A DNA stretch of 64,000 nt from Muscardinus avellanarius (Eukaryota > Chordata > Mammalia > Rodentia > Gliridae). A program made the position numbers and the translations under genes. The notes beneath the pieces are model-generated. The model was not told the origin of the DNA. It made no database searches and was given only the letters and a program-made list of their open reading frames with translations. Positions 26,691 to 39,002 of the stretch are shown here, piece by piece (position 1 is the first letter of the stretch; each line of letters begins with the position of its first letter). The stretch lies in NCBI GenBank assembly GCA_963383645.1, contig OY726557.1, positions 152,008,360 to 152,072,359 on the forward strand, given 5' to 3'.

Positions 26691-26919
26691 TTTTTCTTTT
26701 TTTTTTCTTTTTTTTTGTGGGTCTTGGGGTGGAACTCAGGGGCATTTGACCTCCGAGCTACACCCCCTGCCCTATTTTTTTTATTCTTTATTTTGAAACC
26801 GGGTCTCACTGAGTTGCAGAGGGCCTCACTAAGTAGCTGAGGCTGTTTGCGAACTGCGATCCTCCGGTCTCAGCTTCCCAAATGCTGGAATTACAAGTGT
26901 GCGCCACAATGCCTGGCTT
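26691..26919 (-). mobile_element. B1-dID SINE, antisense, 19-bp target duplication
   Basis: Flanked by the identical 19-mer ACAATCTACTACTTTTTCT at 26672-26690 and 26920-26938. The + strand shows a T-rich tail, CTTGGGGTGGAACTCAGGGG, ACCCCCTGCCCTATTTTTTT, GAAACCGGGTCTCACTGAGT and ends CGCCACAATGCCTGGCTT. This is the AAAGAATAAAAAAAT-linker subfamily. Confidence 0.97.
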
Positions 26920-27425
26920 ACAATCTACTACTTTTTCTAATAAATAAAGATATCAAAGAAATGTCTTGTGGTAATTAAGCTATTAGTTCATTGATAAACA
27001 AAAAGGTTTAAAAAGTATGATCCATCAATATTTCCTTTACCTGGATATTTCCTTTCTGATTATGAACTGGTCCTCATACTTTATGATGTATCATAACTGT
27101 AGGTGAATGTGAGCTTGAACCTGCTCATATTTAATGATGCTCTTAAGGCATAAATTGTAGTTTGAGAGTCAGGGTTCCCACTGTATTATAAAATGTTAAA
27201 GTGTTATATTGAAGTTTCTAGGCATCTTATGAACTCATAAATTAGTAGAGGACAATAAAAATAAAATAGATCATTTTCTTTATTATTATAAGAGATTATA
27301 GCAAGTTTAAGCATCTTGCCTACTGTTGTATAGCCAGTTTTGACAAAGCAAGATTGTAATTTGTCTTCAGGGTCACATCATGTGCTTTTTTTAAGAAGCC
27401 CCACTGCATCTTTTTGGTTAATTTA

Positions 27426-27642
27426 TTTTTTATTTTATTTTATTTTTTATTTTTTGGTACTGGGGTTCCTGGAAGCCCTTCTACCTCTGGGCTACACTCC
27501 CAGACCTATTTTTTATATATATTTTATTTGGAAACAGGGTCTCTTAAGCCAGCGAGGCAGGCTCTGAACCAGCGCGATCCTCCTGTCTCCGGCTCCCAAG
27601 CGCAGGGATTACAAGCGTGCACCACCATGCCCGGCTCTTTTG
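27426..27642 (-). mobile_element. B1-dID SINE, antisense, deletion subfamily
   Basis: Flanked by GGTTAATTTA at 27416-27425 and 27643-27652. The body shows GGTACTGGGGTTCCTGGAAG, CCCAGACCTATTTTTTATAT, GGGTCTCTTAAGCCAGCGAG and ends CCACCATGCCCGGC. It belongs to the same subfamily as the copies at 11493, 58632 and 63217. Confidence 0.94.
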
Positions 27643-28207
27643 GGTTAATTTAGTAAATTTTATAATATTATCCTAGCGATTTATAAAGTCAATATGAGTA
27701 AAAATATGTGGATATTTTGCTAACGTTTTTAGAGGCAGTAAAATAAAAAAGAAAGCTGTCTAAAAGAGGATGCTATATAAGTACTATTTTCAAATTCACA
27801 TATTGTTTTTATGGTTCTTAACAATCTTGCCATATTTTATATTATTTTAACTCAGCTAGACCATACATGTTTATGTTCTTCCTTAAATACCCAGACATGC
27901 ACTTTGGGGGCTACTTTGTTCTTCTCGGGTTCTCTTATTTGTAAAACTATTTTTCCTCTAGAGAGTACATTTTCCTCTAGGAAGTATATTTTTAGCATGT
28001 TACTATATTTATTGTAGACTGTTTTAAGTCTTTTGTTATTTTCCAGAACAGTACTGTCATAGGGAAATATTATTTGAAAAGTACTGCTGAAATGGAATAC
28101 TATACAGATACCCCAATTCAAATGGACTGGTTAGTGCTTTGTTGGCATCTGGATTCTATTTCATATCAATCTTACCCTGGTGTTTCTTCAGGATCCCATC
28201 AGGCCCT

Positions 28208-28432
28208 AGAGCAGGTGTGGCTGTTGTAGGTTTTTAGTCTTCCCATAGTCCCAGGGATGATTGATAGGAGGCTGAAGCAGGAGGACTGCAGGTTTGAAGA
28301 CAGCCTCAGCAATGTAGTGAGGCTATCAGCAACTTAGTGACAGCCTGTTTCAAAATAAAAAATAAAAATGGGGTTGGGGGTGTAACTCAGATGTAGAACA
28401 CTCTCGGGTTCAGTCATCAGCACCACAAAAAA
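28208..28432 (+). mobile_element. B1-dID SINE, head disrupted
   Basis: GAGCAGGTGTGGCTGTTGTA replaces the usual head; then GATAGGAGGCTGAAGCAGGA, CTGTTTCAAAATAAAAAATA and right half GGGGTTGGGGGTGTAACTCA ending CATCAGCACCAC. It lies about 150 bases upstream of exon 11. Confidence 0.85.
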
Positions 28433-28582
28433 TTAAATTAAAACAAAAAATAGCACTGCACACATGGCTGAGATTACTCATATACACGAGACTATGTTTT
28501 AGTTCATGAATGTAACAGATAATTTTACACATTAAAATAAAACTTAAATAAGACTCAATTTTTCATTCCTTTCAAATTACAG

Positions 28583-28666
28583 TTTGGCCACAATAAACAA
28601 TCAAGTATAAGGAGCTCAGAAGACTTTCATTTAAATAGTTTTAATAATCCTCCAAGACAGTATCAG
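28583..28666 (+). CDS. TRPC6: TRPC6 exon 11: cytosolic linker before the CIRB region
   Basis: 28 codons, phase 0 at both ends, the equivalent of human residues 829-856: [20 protein letters not shown] followed by NNPPRQYQ. It joins exon 10 (ending LDKKQ) to the start of the basic calmodulin/IP3-receptor-binding segment in exon 12. Two differences from human stand out: Phe for Val at the first position and Ser for Pro in KQSS. Acceptor attacag/TTT, donor CAG/gtaagt (a consensus donor). The Ser-rich SIRSSED stretch is a possible phosphorylation region. Confidence 0.95.
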
Positions 28667-30151
28667 GTAAGTATGATTTTTCAAAGAAATAAGACTAATT
28701 ATTTGTAATATTTAAATTCTCAAGCTATGTGACCATTAAATAAAACTGAAATATTAGAATATTTTCTCAATATCAAAATAATGAATTAAATCAGTAAATG
28801 ATTGTTGAGTAGTGACCATCCATGTGCTTTGTACTCTCCAAGTGATAAATATAAAAAATAGGTAAATCCTTGGAATCATATAGTTTATAGCATACATGTT
28901 TATTTCAAAAGGCTAAACTTACAAAAAACATAAGAGAATAAAATTCACCTCAAATCTTACCACTGAGAAATTAAGACTGTTTACTTGTGATGACTATTCT
29001 GCCAGAAGGTCAGATTTACATCATGTATCATAATGTTAATATTATATCTTATGTGTAATAGTATATAAATAAGTAATTAGTACTGATAAAATGAGTAATA
29101 GTCTTGTGGCCTATATTTTTCAAAGAAACATGTTTATATTACTTTTAATGAATATATAGTATTATTTTCTATAAATAAATGATAATTTGTTAAAATAATT
29201 CCCTATAGATGGGCATTTATGTTTCTTTCTCCTAGCTATTATAAGTAGTACTTTTATAAATATACTCATCTTTGCTGGGCGTGGTGGCACACGCTTATAA
29301 TCCCAGCACTTGGGAGGTGGAGACAGGAGGATCATGCAGGTTCGAAGCAGCCTTGCTGGTTTAAGAGACCCTGTTTCCAAATAAAATATAAAATAGGCCC
29401 GGGAGTGTATTCCGGAGGTAAAAGGGGTCCATCCCCAGTACCACCAAAAAATAAATAAATAAAATAAAATAAATACTCATATACATAGTAAATTATACCC
29501 TTATAATAAGTTCTTGAATATAGAGCTTTATTGCTTGCTATTTAATTTTGGGTTTATGTGGCAAAATTTGGTTTAGCTATATATCCACTCAGAAATTTCT
29601 ACCAATTTGCTGAGTCTCCTCATTTTCATAAAAATAACCTAGTTTAAAGGTGCCATTCATATAAAATAAGCCCAGATACTAGAGGAAAAACTTTACTAGA
29701 TTGAAACTAAACATTCCTAAATTAATAGTAAGTATAAAATCAAAACTAGCCACATTTCTTAGTAAAATGGTGTGGGGAGACATAAATGACTGGGCATTTG
29801 CTTAATTCCCCATTTCAACATGTAGTCTCCCATATTTTTAACCTTTCCAGCAGAAAGACTGTACTTTAATACTTTTCAAATAAAATATAAGCAATGGGCA
29901 CAAAGAATTAGATGTTTGCTCCAAATTTATATTCCCAAGAATTAACTTTTGAATCATTAGCCCAGGTGATATGAAAATTGCTTCTAAAAGAAAAAGTTTG
30001 GAGATGTGCATTCGCTGGCAACTAACCTTATTCTTCTATAGACACCACTTCTAAAGTGCTTCCCAGAGGGAGGGAGCCTTGGAAGCATATGCCAAGGGAG
30101 ATATTTGCTGTGAACATAATCCTGAGATGGATTTTTATTTTCTCTGTCTAG
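28667..30151 (+). other. TRPC6: TRPC6 intron 11
   Basis: A 1.49-kb phase 0 intron. One sense B1-dID lies at 29274. The remaining 28667-29273 and 29474-30151 look unique and AT-rich. The acceptor is tctctgtctag. Confidence 0.9.
29274..29473 (+). mobile_element. B1-dID SINE, deletion subfamily
   Basis: GCTGGGCGTGGTGGCACACG, TTGGGAGGTGGAGACAGGAG, TGGTTTAAGAGACCCTGTTT, linker CCAAATAAAATATAAAATAG and right half ending CCCCAGTACCACC with an AAATAAATAAAAT tail. ATACTCAT on both sides (about 29262 and 29472) may be the target duplication. Confidence 0.9.
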
Positions 30152-31256
<1,105 letters not shown>

Positions 31257-31879
31257 TGCAAAGACTTCCTTGGAAATTCATATTTATTTGTCCACTTGAA
31301 GCCATATTATTTTCTGATTTATTTTTTTAAGTGCCAGTGATATAAAAAAGGAAAAAGTTAAATGCTAAGTTGGCCATCCTATTATCTGGAACACACCAAA
31401 TGATTCAATATTCAAAAACCTAAAAATATCTAATATTTTTGGTGATTAAATTTTATTATTGAGGCTAAAGATTGTATATTGTGATGAAAACATTGCCTGA
31501 TTGTTTGGTGTTTATTTTATAAACTGCTTTCTTGGATGTAACTATTTTGATGATGTGATTTACCATGTGGTATGTGTCTGGGAATGGGTCTCAGATGGCA
31601 GGGGAAAGGTTCACATTATTTCCTGTGTAATGTTTTTCTTCCAAAGGTGAGCTCAGGCGTTTTTTTCTGTTTGTTGGATCCCCTGATAATGATGACTTGC
31701 AGCCATGAAGTATGGAAAAACAATCTATGGCCACTGGAAGGATGCTGTTTAATCATTTACTGAGCCTGCAAAGAATATGATTGATACTATCTGTACAAAA
31801 TGAGCTTACATCTATGTCAACATTTCTGATTCATCTCTTTGAAAACATTACACTAACAATGAAAGCTCTGAAAACATGG

Positions 31880-31882
<3 letters not shown>

Positions 31883-31923
<41 letters not shown>
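31883..31923. repeat. (GT)n microsatellite in the TRPC6 3' UTR
   Basis: About 20 GT units, likely transcribed within the 3' UTR. It would be expected to vary in length between individuals. Confidence 0.95.
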
Positions 31924-31925
<2 letters not shown>

Positions 31926-32168
31926 AATGAACATATGTGTACACCCACATAAAATGATTGCCCTATTTCTTTAGTATCTAATACAAACACTCAAAAGTTT
32001 CTTATATTATAGTTTTTTTTTATTGTGACTGAAAAACAACTGTCCAAATAAGAACCTTTTATTGGAGAAGTATCAAAGTCACAATGTGGTTATTTGGTTT
32101 ACTTATAGCACAATTTTGTGCCATTTTAAAGAAAATTTACAGATGAGTTCCCACATTTGGCTATTGAA

Positions 32169-32174
32169 AATAAA
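32169..32174 (+). promoter_or_regulatory. TRPC6: Candidate polyadenylation signal AATAAA for TRPC6
   Basis: The first canonical hexamer downstream of the stop codon (GAAAATAAAGGG), about 915 bases after it, with T/GT-rich sequence (GATTTTGTGTTC) some 80 bases on. The call rests on the motif and position only. Confidence 0.45.
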
Positions 32175-32318
32175 GGGAGAAAAAGTGGAATTTATAAATA
32201 CTTTTCTGTTAGTTTCAGTACATACTCTCCTTCCAAAATATATAGAATGGGAATTTGATTTTGTGTTCATTCATGAAGATGTTATTATTTACTGATGATG
32301 TGAGGTGATTATATATAT

Positions 32319-32360
<42 letters not shown>
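32319..32360. repeat. (AT)n microsatellite
   Basis: About 20 TA units, followed after 20 bases by a looser GT/TA/CA/CATA cluster to about 32440. This is a potential cruciform or stall-prone site just beyond the likely TRPC6 transcript end. Confidence 0.93.
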
Positions 32361-32362
<2 letters not shown>

Positions 32363-32440
32363 CATACAGCCATATAATATATATTTATGTGTGTGTGTAT
32401 ATATAAATACACACACACATATACATACATACATACGTAC

Positions 32441-32513
32441 GGTTGATCTTGACCCTGCCATCCTCCTGTCTCAGCCACTCAAGTACTGGGATTACAGGTG
32501 TACCACCATGCCC
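32441..32513 (-). mobile_element. B1 head fragment, antisense
   Basis: Only the complement of the B1 head is present: CATCCTCCTGTCTCAGCCAC, TACTGGGATTACAGGTGTAC, CACCATGCCC. The tail half is lost and a CATA-rich microsatellite sits where it should begin. Confidence 0.8.
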
Positions 32514-34838
32514 AAAAAGGTATCTCAAAAAACTAAAAATGGAAATAATAGTTCATCTATTTGTCCCATGACTATCAACATTCACACGATGCTGGTTTTG
32601 ACTGGAATTGCCACTTTAAATTTAGTAAAGAGAAGCTTCAAATGCAAGATCTTTAACTTTGTTTTAAAGATGAGATAGTCATAGAAAAATCTGTTTTGCT
32701 CTAGTTTTGGCTCTATTTAAGTGAAAGAATCTTTATCAGAAACTACAGCTGAGTATGCAGTGATTTTGTGTTTTTGGACATTTCTTATCCAGAGTTACTT
32801 GGTGATAAAAAAAAACACCAAATGTCCATCTTAAAATGTTAAGTGATGATATTTGAATCAGCTATTGTGAAAAATCAACTTCAAATGCTCTAGCAGCAAA
32901 TTAAAATAATCTAACTCCCATAAAGTGTGTGTGTGGCGCCATGGGAGAGAGAGAGAGATGGATCTCCATTCCTAAGACTGCAATAGGACACATGGTTTTG
33001 TTTCCAAAATACTCCCAAAGGCTCCAGAAAAGATGTTCCAACTCCTCAGTGTCTTCTAAGATGCATTAACTTGACAAGAAATAAGTTTTGGGAAATGCAG
33101 TGGTAACAACCATAGGTTCTTCAGAAAATGTACTGCCCTCCAAGGTGATCACGTTACTGCTTACTCAGATTTAAAGTGCTGGCGCCAGAGGATTTCCATC
33201 AAAGGGTGAATAGATTGGTACTTCTTCTGACTTCTTCCAATATCTTCTAAAGGAGATACAAAAACATATTAAGAAAAAATTTTAAATGTTTAAAATTCTG
33301 AGAGCTTATTTAAAAGCATACAGGATGATTATCAGCCTGACAAAATCCTTGAGACCACTGGCTTTCAATCTTCTATTCATGGCTCACCTTTGATAGTATG
33401 GTGATTGATAAGGTCACATGTGCTTAGCCCAAATGCCCATTCCTGCTTCGGGAGGTTGGGACACCATCAGGACAGAGCGGTGATGCTTGTCATACTGACC
33501 ACACACTGATCCTTTGGTGCTCAGTTCAGCCCTTGTCACAGAGATCCACTGCCACTGAATAGAGCAAAAGCCCTACCTTTCTACATCTATGCCCGATTAT
33601 ATTTTTTGCTGGTCATAGTACTCTGAAACCTAGAAATAGCACAAATGCATTGTGATTTTACTAGGTATACAGTTAAATTAGTGGACTCTACCACCTGCTT
33701 TAAACCACCAGGGACTGAAAGGAATAGAAAGTATCTCAATGCAAATTAAAAAATAGGACTAAACACAACCATGAGAAATGTTTACTGAGCATATATCATG
33801 TGCCAAGGACTGTGATAAATGCTCTCCATGCATCATCAAATTTACTCTGACTTCATGCTTTCAATAATGGTGTGAGGTAAATCCCATTATTATTCTCATT
33901 TGGAAGTAAGACAACTGTGGTCTTGATTGGCCATGCTAGAGGTACAACATATATATATATATGGAGAAAAATGAGCTTTATCTGGTTCCTCTACTTTGAT
34001 ATACCCAGTCCAAAGGGAGACAATGGAACTAAGTGAAGAAGGCCATGGGTAAAGAAGTTTGGCTTTGAATGCCTGATAGATATAGAGAAGGAAAAAAGTC
34101 TTTTTCTTCATCCATCCTAGATTTATGACTGAGGCCCCTCTAAAAGAACATGCAAATTTATTTAGTATTAGTTTTATGTAATGTGGGAGCCTTCAGAAAT
34201 AACAACTCGGAGAAATAGTTAAATTTTCATTTTAAGCTAAGTTTGGTGAGGAGTGGACAGTCATTGAGAAATATAACTGGACCAGTGGGTATGGCTTAGT
34301 TGCAACAAACTGAGGTCAACTTAGCAAGGCCTGTCTATTGATTCTTCATGTCTTCAGGGGTAAGAACATTATTTCATACGGCGTGCAGAGGTACTTCTCT
34401 TGAATGAGGGCCTTCTCCCTTGCTTCAAGGGGAGGTCAGAACATCCTTCCCAGGTTTAAGGACCTACATTAGAGTGGTAAGAGCGGCCTTTATGCTTCTG
34501 TGGTTTCTCAAAGTTCTTTATCTTAAAATACTCAATATGCCAAGGCACTGTATGTGAGAGTAGCATGTCCTGAACCCTATTGTCACTATAAAAAAGGATA
34601 AAAGATATTTTGTGGGAATGGGGGGCAGTGTGAGAAAGTTGAACAGCTGGACACGAGTATGTAACATAGAGAGGGTTTTTCAGAGAGCAACAGCAAGTAC
34701 AATGGCCCCCACCTACTGAGGAGAAGGACTGACTCATAAGCAGAGGTTGTGACTTTATCTGGGCAGCTTATCTGACCCTTCCAAGACCATTTTATGTGAA
34801 AGTATCTTATTACTTTGTGAATAGTAAAAACGAACCAA

Positions 34839-35385
34839 TTTTTTTTATTTTATCGGTACACTATAGTCTCACATCATAATGTGGATCATATTGAAAATGG
34901 CATACATTCACACAGTGCTTGGTGCCCCCCCCACTTCCCTCACCCCCCCAACAATGAGAGTCCAGGTTGACTATGCTACATTCACACTTATACACATATT
35001 CAAATGTAGCTCCTCCATTAATCAACCTCAGCCTTCTTCCTCCTCTACCCTTCCTTTCTAGCTTTGCTGAGGTTTCCCCTCCATTATCTGGAGTCCCTCT
35101 GGTATTTCTAATACTCTCTAGTTTGGGCATATTAGAGAAAACATATGTCCCTTCTCTTTCTGTGTTTGGCTGATCTCACTTAACATAATGTTCTCCAGGT
35201 CTTTCCATCTTCTTGCAAATGACATGATTTTGTTCTTCTTTATAGCTGAGTAGAATTTCATTGTGTGTATTTCCCATAATTTTGCAATCCATTCATCTGT
35301 TGATGGAGACCTACGTTGGTTCCATATTTTGGCTATTGCAAATTGTGTTGCTATGAATATGGGTATGCATATGTTACCAAAGGGG
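34839..35385 (-). mobile_element. L1 3'-end fragment, antisense
   Basis: Begins with a T run (the L1 A tail) at 34839, then the 3' UTR with C-rich ACCCCCCCAACAATGAG, TCTCACTTAACATAATGTTC, TTTATAGCTGAGTAGAATTT and CATTCATCTGTTGATGGAGA. It parallels 17896-18440 in the larger L1. It is 5'-truncated, ending near CTATGAATATGGGTATGC. Confidence 0.85.
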
Positions 35386-35599
35386 TTGAAACCAGAGAAT
35401 CAAATTTTTAATTTAAATGGAGAAACTTTTTGTTAGTGTATTCTTCTAGGCTAACTGAGAGACCAGTTCCCTGGTAGAACCACTGTTAGAACCCATGCAG
35501 GTCCCAGATGCAGTTAATATTTTTCCAGGTGGCACCTTCCAAGGATGGCCTGTATCTGTGATGACTCTAACATGTCAGTGGGGCCCCTCTCTGTTTTCA

Positions 35600-35893
35600 T
35601 CTGATTTTTGCCACTGTGACCAAAATACGAGACAAGCACAACTTAGAGGAAGAAAGGTTTATTGTGGCTCAAGGTTTCAGTCCCTGAATGCCCTGCACCA
35701 TGGTGGAAGGATGCCACTCTCACACCCTGGTAGCCAGAGGCAGAGAAAATGAAAGGAAGGAGACAGGACATAGCCCCTCCCCTACCATGAGCCACCTCCT
35801 CCAGCCATGCACCACCCCTCAACCTTCTGCAGTAGGGGCATGCTTTCAACACGCGAACCTATGGGGGGACATTTCAATCTCAAAGCATAACAC
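35600..35893 (-). mobile_element. MaLR-type LTR remnant, antisense
   Basis: TTGCCACTGTGACCAAAATA, GAAAGGTTTATTGTGGCTCA, AGGTTTCAGTCCCTGAATGC, then AGCCACCTCCTCCAG and the end GGACATTTCAATCTCAAAGC followed by ATAACA. The order is the same as in the copies at 50438 and 63849. TTTATT is the complement of the LTR polyadenylation signal. Confidence 0.72.
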
Positions 35894-36689
35894 CCTCCTT
35901 ATTTTGAATCTTTTCTTCACCTCTCTATGCCAAGGTAACTTGCAAGGGTGATACCAGTCATCTTAGTAGCTCTGTTGAAGTTAAACACGAATTCCTACAT
36001 ATTAGAGTCTCTGCACCTTGATGGAAAAACATAGCTTTCCAAGTGAGCAAGTTAATCAAAGTTTGTGCAGGTGCAGGAATGCATCCCAGCATCCTATACT
36101 AGAAGGAAGTTAAGAATTCAGCTGAACATCTCCTGTGGAACAAGAAACTGAGTCATCATCTGAGGCTTTCTTTTTATTTGTGGCAAGTTGAGGTGAGGGA
36201 TACACCATGAAATAACTCTCTGAAAGACCTGAATACCAAAGGCCAATACAATTTTCTTTTTGTGAATCATTAGCATGATGGTTTGAATTTTAATCCTTAC
36301 TCTATGTTCATATCTATAGCTATAAAAGATTATGGAGACACTTTTTAAAACACTTCCCCTGGATGGATTTGATGATAAAAACGTTCATTTTGGAATAATA
36401 TTTTTGCAGAGATTGTTTTACAACCAAGATTACACTGACAGGCTATATGTTAATATTTTATACAAGTGTCATTTTATGCATAATCAACTTATTAAGTATA
36501 TCAGTTTACCAAGTTTATTGCTAGAGTGATTCATATTTTCCAAACTCTCATGAAGGTGACATATTGAAGGTCATCTTTATTAATAAAGGTGATTTTATGT
36601 ACTAAGGATAAGATATATTTATAATGACCATAATATTTCTCAATTAATTGTAATGATATCTGTGACATTAAAGGAAAAAACAGGAGAAA

Positions 36690-37050
36690 GATTGCTGTTT
36701 TAGACTGTTTGGGATGCTATAAAAAATTACCATGAAGTGAGTAGCTTGTAAACAGCAGAGACTTATCTCTCTCATTCTTCTGGAGGTTGCAAGTCCAGGA
36801 CCACAGCAACAGGAGACTCAGTGTCTGTCTAGGTCAGTGTCCTGATGCATAGACGACACCTTCCTCCTGTGTTTTTGGATGGTAGAAGGGGCAAGGCAGC
36901 TCTCTAGGGCCATTTTCATGAATGCTCCAATATCATAACCTAATACTTCCCAAAAGCCCAATAACCAAATGGCATCCTTTAGGGGTCAGAATTTCAACAT
37001 ATTAAATTATAGGGGCACAAATATTCAGAACCTGTATTATAGAACCTAAG
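36690..37050 (-). mobile_element. MLT1-like (ERVL-MaLR) LTR, antisense
   Basis: The + strand has GACTGTTTGGGATGCTATAA, AAAAATTACCATGAAGTGAG, TTCTTCTGGAGGTTGCAAGT, CCTGATGCATAGACGACACC, AACCTAATACTTCCCAAAAG and GGGGTCAGAATTTCAACATA. These are the successive landmarks of a complemented MLT1-type LTR. It is an old mammalian repeat. Confidence 0.8.
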
Positions 37051-38346
37051 AATTTCTCATCTTTTTCTTTTGTTTTTCTAGTGCCCACCCAGCAAGCCAT
37101 AGGCTTTTATTATTTTCTACTGATAATAGACAATAATTAAATAATAATGGGAATAGCATATAAAGGTGACTAATAGGTGTTTCTTCTAAAAGATGCACAG
37201 AATATCATAATTTTTTTCTAAATTATGAGAGACAACCTTGATATTCAGGAAGTGAATCTTGAACTTTACCGCCCTGCATTTTTGTCCTAATTATTGTCCA
37301 TGAAAATAGACTCTCATCTCACCACAAGAGCATCATTTTTTTATCAGAATAAATGAACTTTACTTATTATCATGTCTCAGACAAAAAGAACTATGGCAGC
37401 ACTATGCTTTTGCCTTAACCTTTTCAGTAGTCTGATTCACCATGTGACATTTACCCTTTGCTTTTCCTTAGAAAATGGACTTTCATCATAATAATTGGAA
37501 AAGGTCAAATTTTAGAGTTTTCTTGTATTAAAATAAACATTCACTTGTCACTTTGTTGCTTTAATTTGTTAACATATAGAACACATACACATATATACCT
37601 ATATATAGTCTACCATGATACATAAATACTATATACATATGTGTATATGCTCAAATATATTTTTTCGCATAGCCATGACACTAGAAAAAATATAAATGTG
37701 GATTTTTTCTTCTGTTGTCACTTGTCTTTCACTTTGTTTTTTTTTTTTAATTTCATTGATTTTTTTTCCCTTTTCTCTAGTCTTTAGATGTTATTTTCTT
37801 CTTTTTCTGAATTCTTTTCACCCTGCTCACTCCGAGTGCAGGATTTGAAGCCAGAATGTGTGGTCTTGAATCCCAGCTCTCCTTAAATTCCTTTTTCCAC
37901 CTTGTCTTAAACCACCCATCTTAAGTCTCCTAAAATTTTGTGAAACTTAGGTTTTAATCATATTTCTCTGATCAACTTGTACATAGGGACTGGGGCACTA
38001 AGCTAAGAAAGATCCAAGGCCCAAGCTGAACTGAGTAGGGAAGAATGACTAGGGGACAGTTATGATGTTTGCCCCACATATGGGAAATCGACTCTCAGGC
38101 CACACATTCTTGAGAAAGATGAATAATATTTGGAAAAATTTCAAATCATTTTATTAGTTTTGATCCTAATGTCATATTTTATAATATCTATTATGTATTA
38201 TAATATTATAATGTTTAGGGCAAAGATCATGTTAGACAAGACTCAAATCTTTTTATCTGAAACATATGATATGCGTTGCAAAATTAGGTACTATTTTCAG
38301 CAGTAATACTAAAAAAAAAAGTACTCTACTTAGAAGTAGCAGGTCT

Positions 38347-38579
38347 GCTGGGCATGGTGGCGCACACTTGTAATCCCAGCATTGGGGAGGCTGAGACCTG
38401 AGGATCATGGTTCGGGGACAGCCTCAGCTACTTAGTGAGGCCCTCTGCAACTCAGTGAGACTCGGTTTCAAAATAAAGAATAAAAAATAGGGCAGGGGGT
38501 GTAGCTTGGAGGTCGAATGCCCCTTGGGTCCAATCCCAGACCTACAAAAAAAAAAAAAAAAAAAAAAAAAAAAAGCAGC
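38347..38579 (+). mobile_element. B1-dID SINE with target duplication and 26-base A tail
   Basis: Flanked by AGCAGGTCT at 38338-38346 and 38580-38588. Head GCTGGGCATGGTGGCGCACA, CTGAGACCTGAGGATCATGG, linker TTTCAAAATAAAGAATAAAA, right half GGGCAGGGGGTGTAGCTTGG, then CCAGACCTAC and a pure A tail. The long tail suggests a fairly recent insertion. Confidence 0.93.
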
Positions 38580-38885
38580 AGCAGGTCTAAGTAATACCAT
38601 AAGGCTTATATTATCCTAGGTTGCTAGGAAGCTCTTCAACATCCATAAAGTAGAAAATGAATCCTGGACTAATTTGTGTTAGGGTTAGTTTACCTGCTAC
38701 AACTTGTGCTTGCATCTTATTTCTGTGGCGGGAATAGGTTGTGGGGAAAATGTGCATGGTGTGTGCGTGGGGAGAATTCCCCCCACCACCACCACACACA
38801 CAGACAACCAGAAAAACCGTGGATTCTTGTCCTAAGCTAAGAATAAGTATTCATCGCTTGGACAGCTGCTGAAGATTCAAAGAAG

Positions 38886-38891
38886 TTTATT
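38886..38891 (-). promoter_or_regulatory. LTR polyadenylation signal AATAAA
   Basis: The complement of TTTATT within GAAGTTTATTAG, located about 105 bases downstream of the LTR TATA box on the - strand. This is the expected R-region position. Confidence 0.7.
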
Positions 38892-38992
38892 AGAAAGATA
38901 GAAATACAAAAAATAGAAATACAGCCCCATGCCAAGATGGCATGAGGGGATGACTCGAATGAGTACACCAAAGGGCTTACACGTGGACTTGG

Positions 38993-39002
38993 CCTTTTTA
39001 TA
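38993..39002 (-). promoter_or_regulatory. LTR TATA box
   Basis: TATAAAAAGG on the - strand, in the U3 part of the solo LTR. Whether the promoter is used is unknown. Confidence 0.65.

Larger units (their letters stand above)
25606..28582 (+). other. TRPC6: TRPC6 intron 10, 3' part
   Basis: Carries two antisense B1-dIDs with clear target duplications (26691-26919, 27426-27642) and a sense copy at 28208. The stretches 25606-26671, 26939-27415 and 27653-28207 look unique. The acceptor of exon 11 is caaattacag. Confidence 0.85.
31257..32190 (+). other. TRPC6: TRPC6 3' UTR (end approximate)
   Basis: Sequence after the stop codon, AT-rich, with a GT microsatellite at 31883-31923. The first clear AATAAA lies at 32169-32174 and would end the transcript near 32190; an ATTAAA at 31445-31450 is an alternative. 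Without transcript data the end is a guess. No microRNA-site claims are made. Confidence 0.6.
32191..34838. other. Intergenic, mostly unique sequence 3' of TRPC6
   Basis: Contains an AT microsatellite (32319-32360), a mixed CA/CATA stretch (32381-32440) and a B1 fragment (32441-32513). The rest, about 32514-34838, shows no recognisable repeat or gene. In human the next gene in this direction is PGR, far beyond this window. Confidence 0.65.
35385..38337. other. Intergenic block with two MaLR-type LTRs
   Basis: Apart from the LTR remnants at 35600-35893 and 36690-37050 I recognise no repeats. 35894-36689 and 37051-38337 appear unique and AT-rich. No gene signals were seen. Confidence 0.6.
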
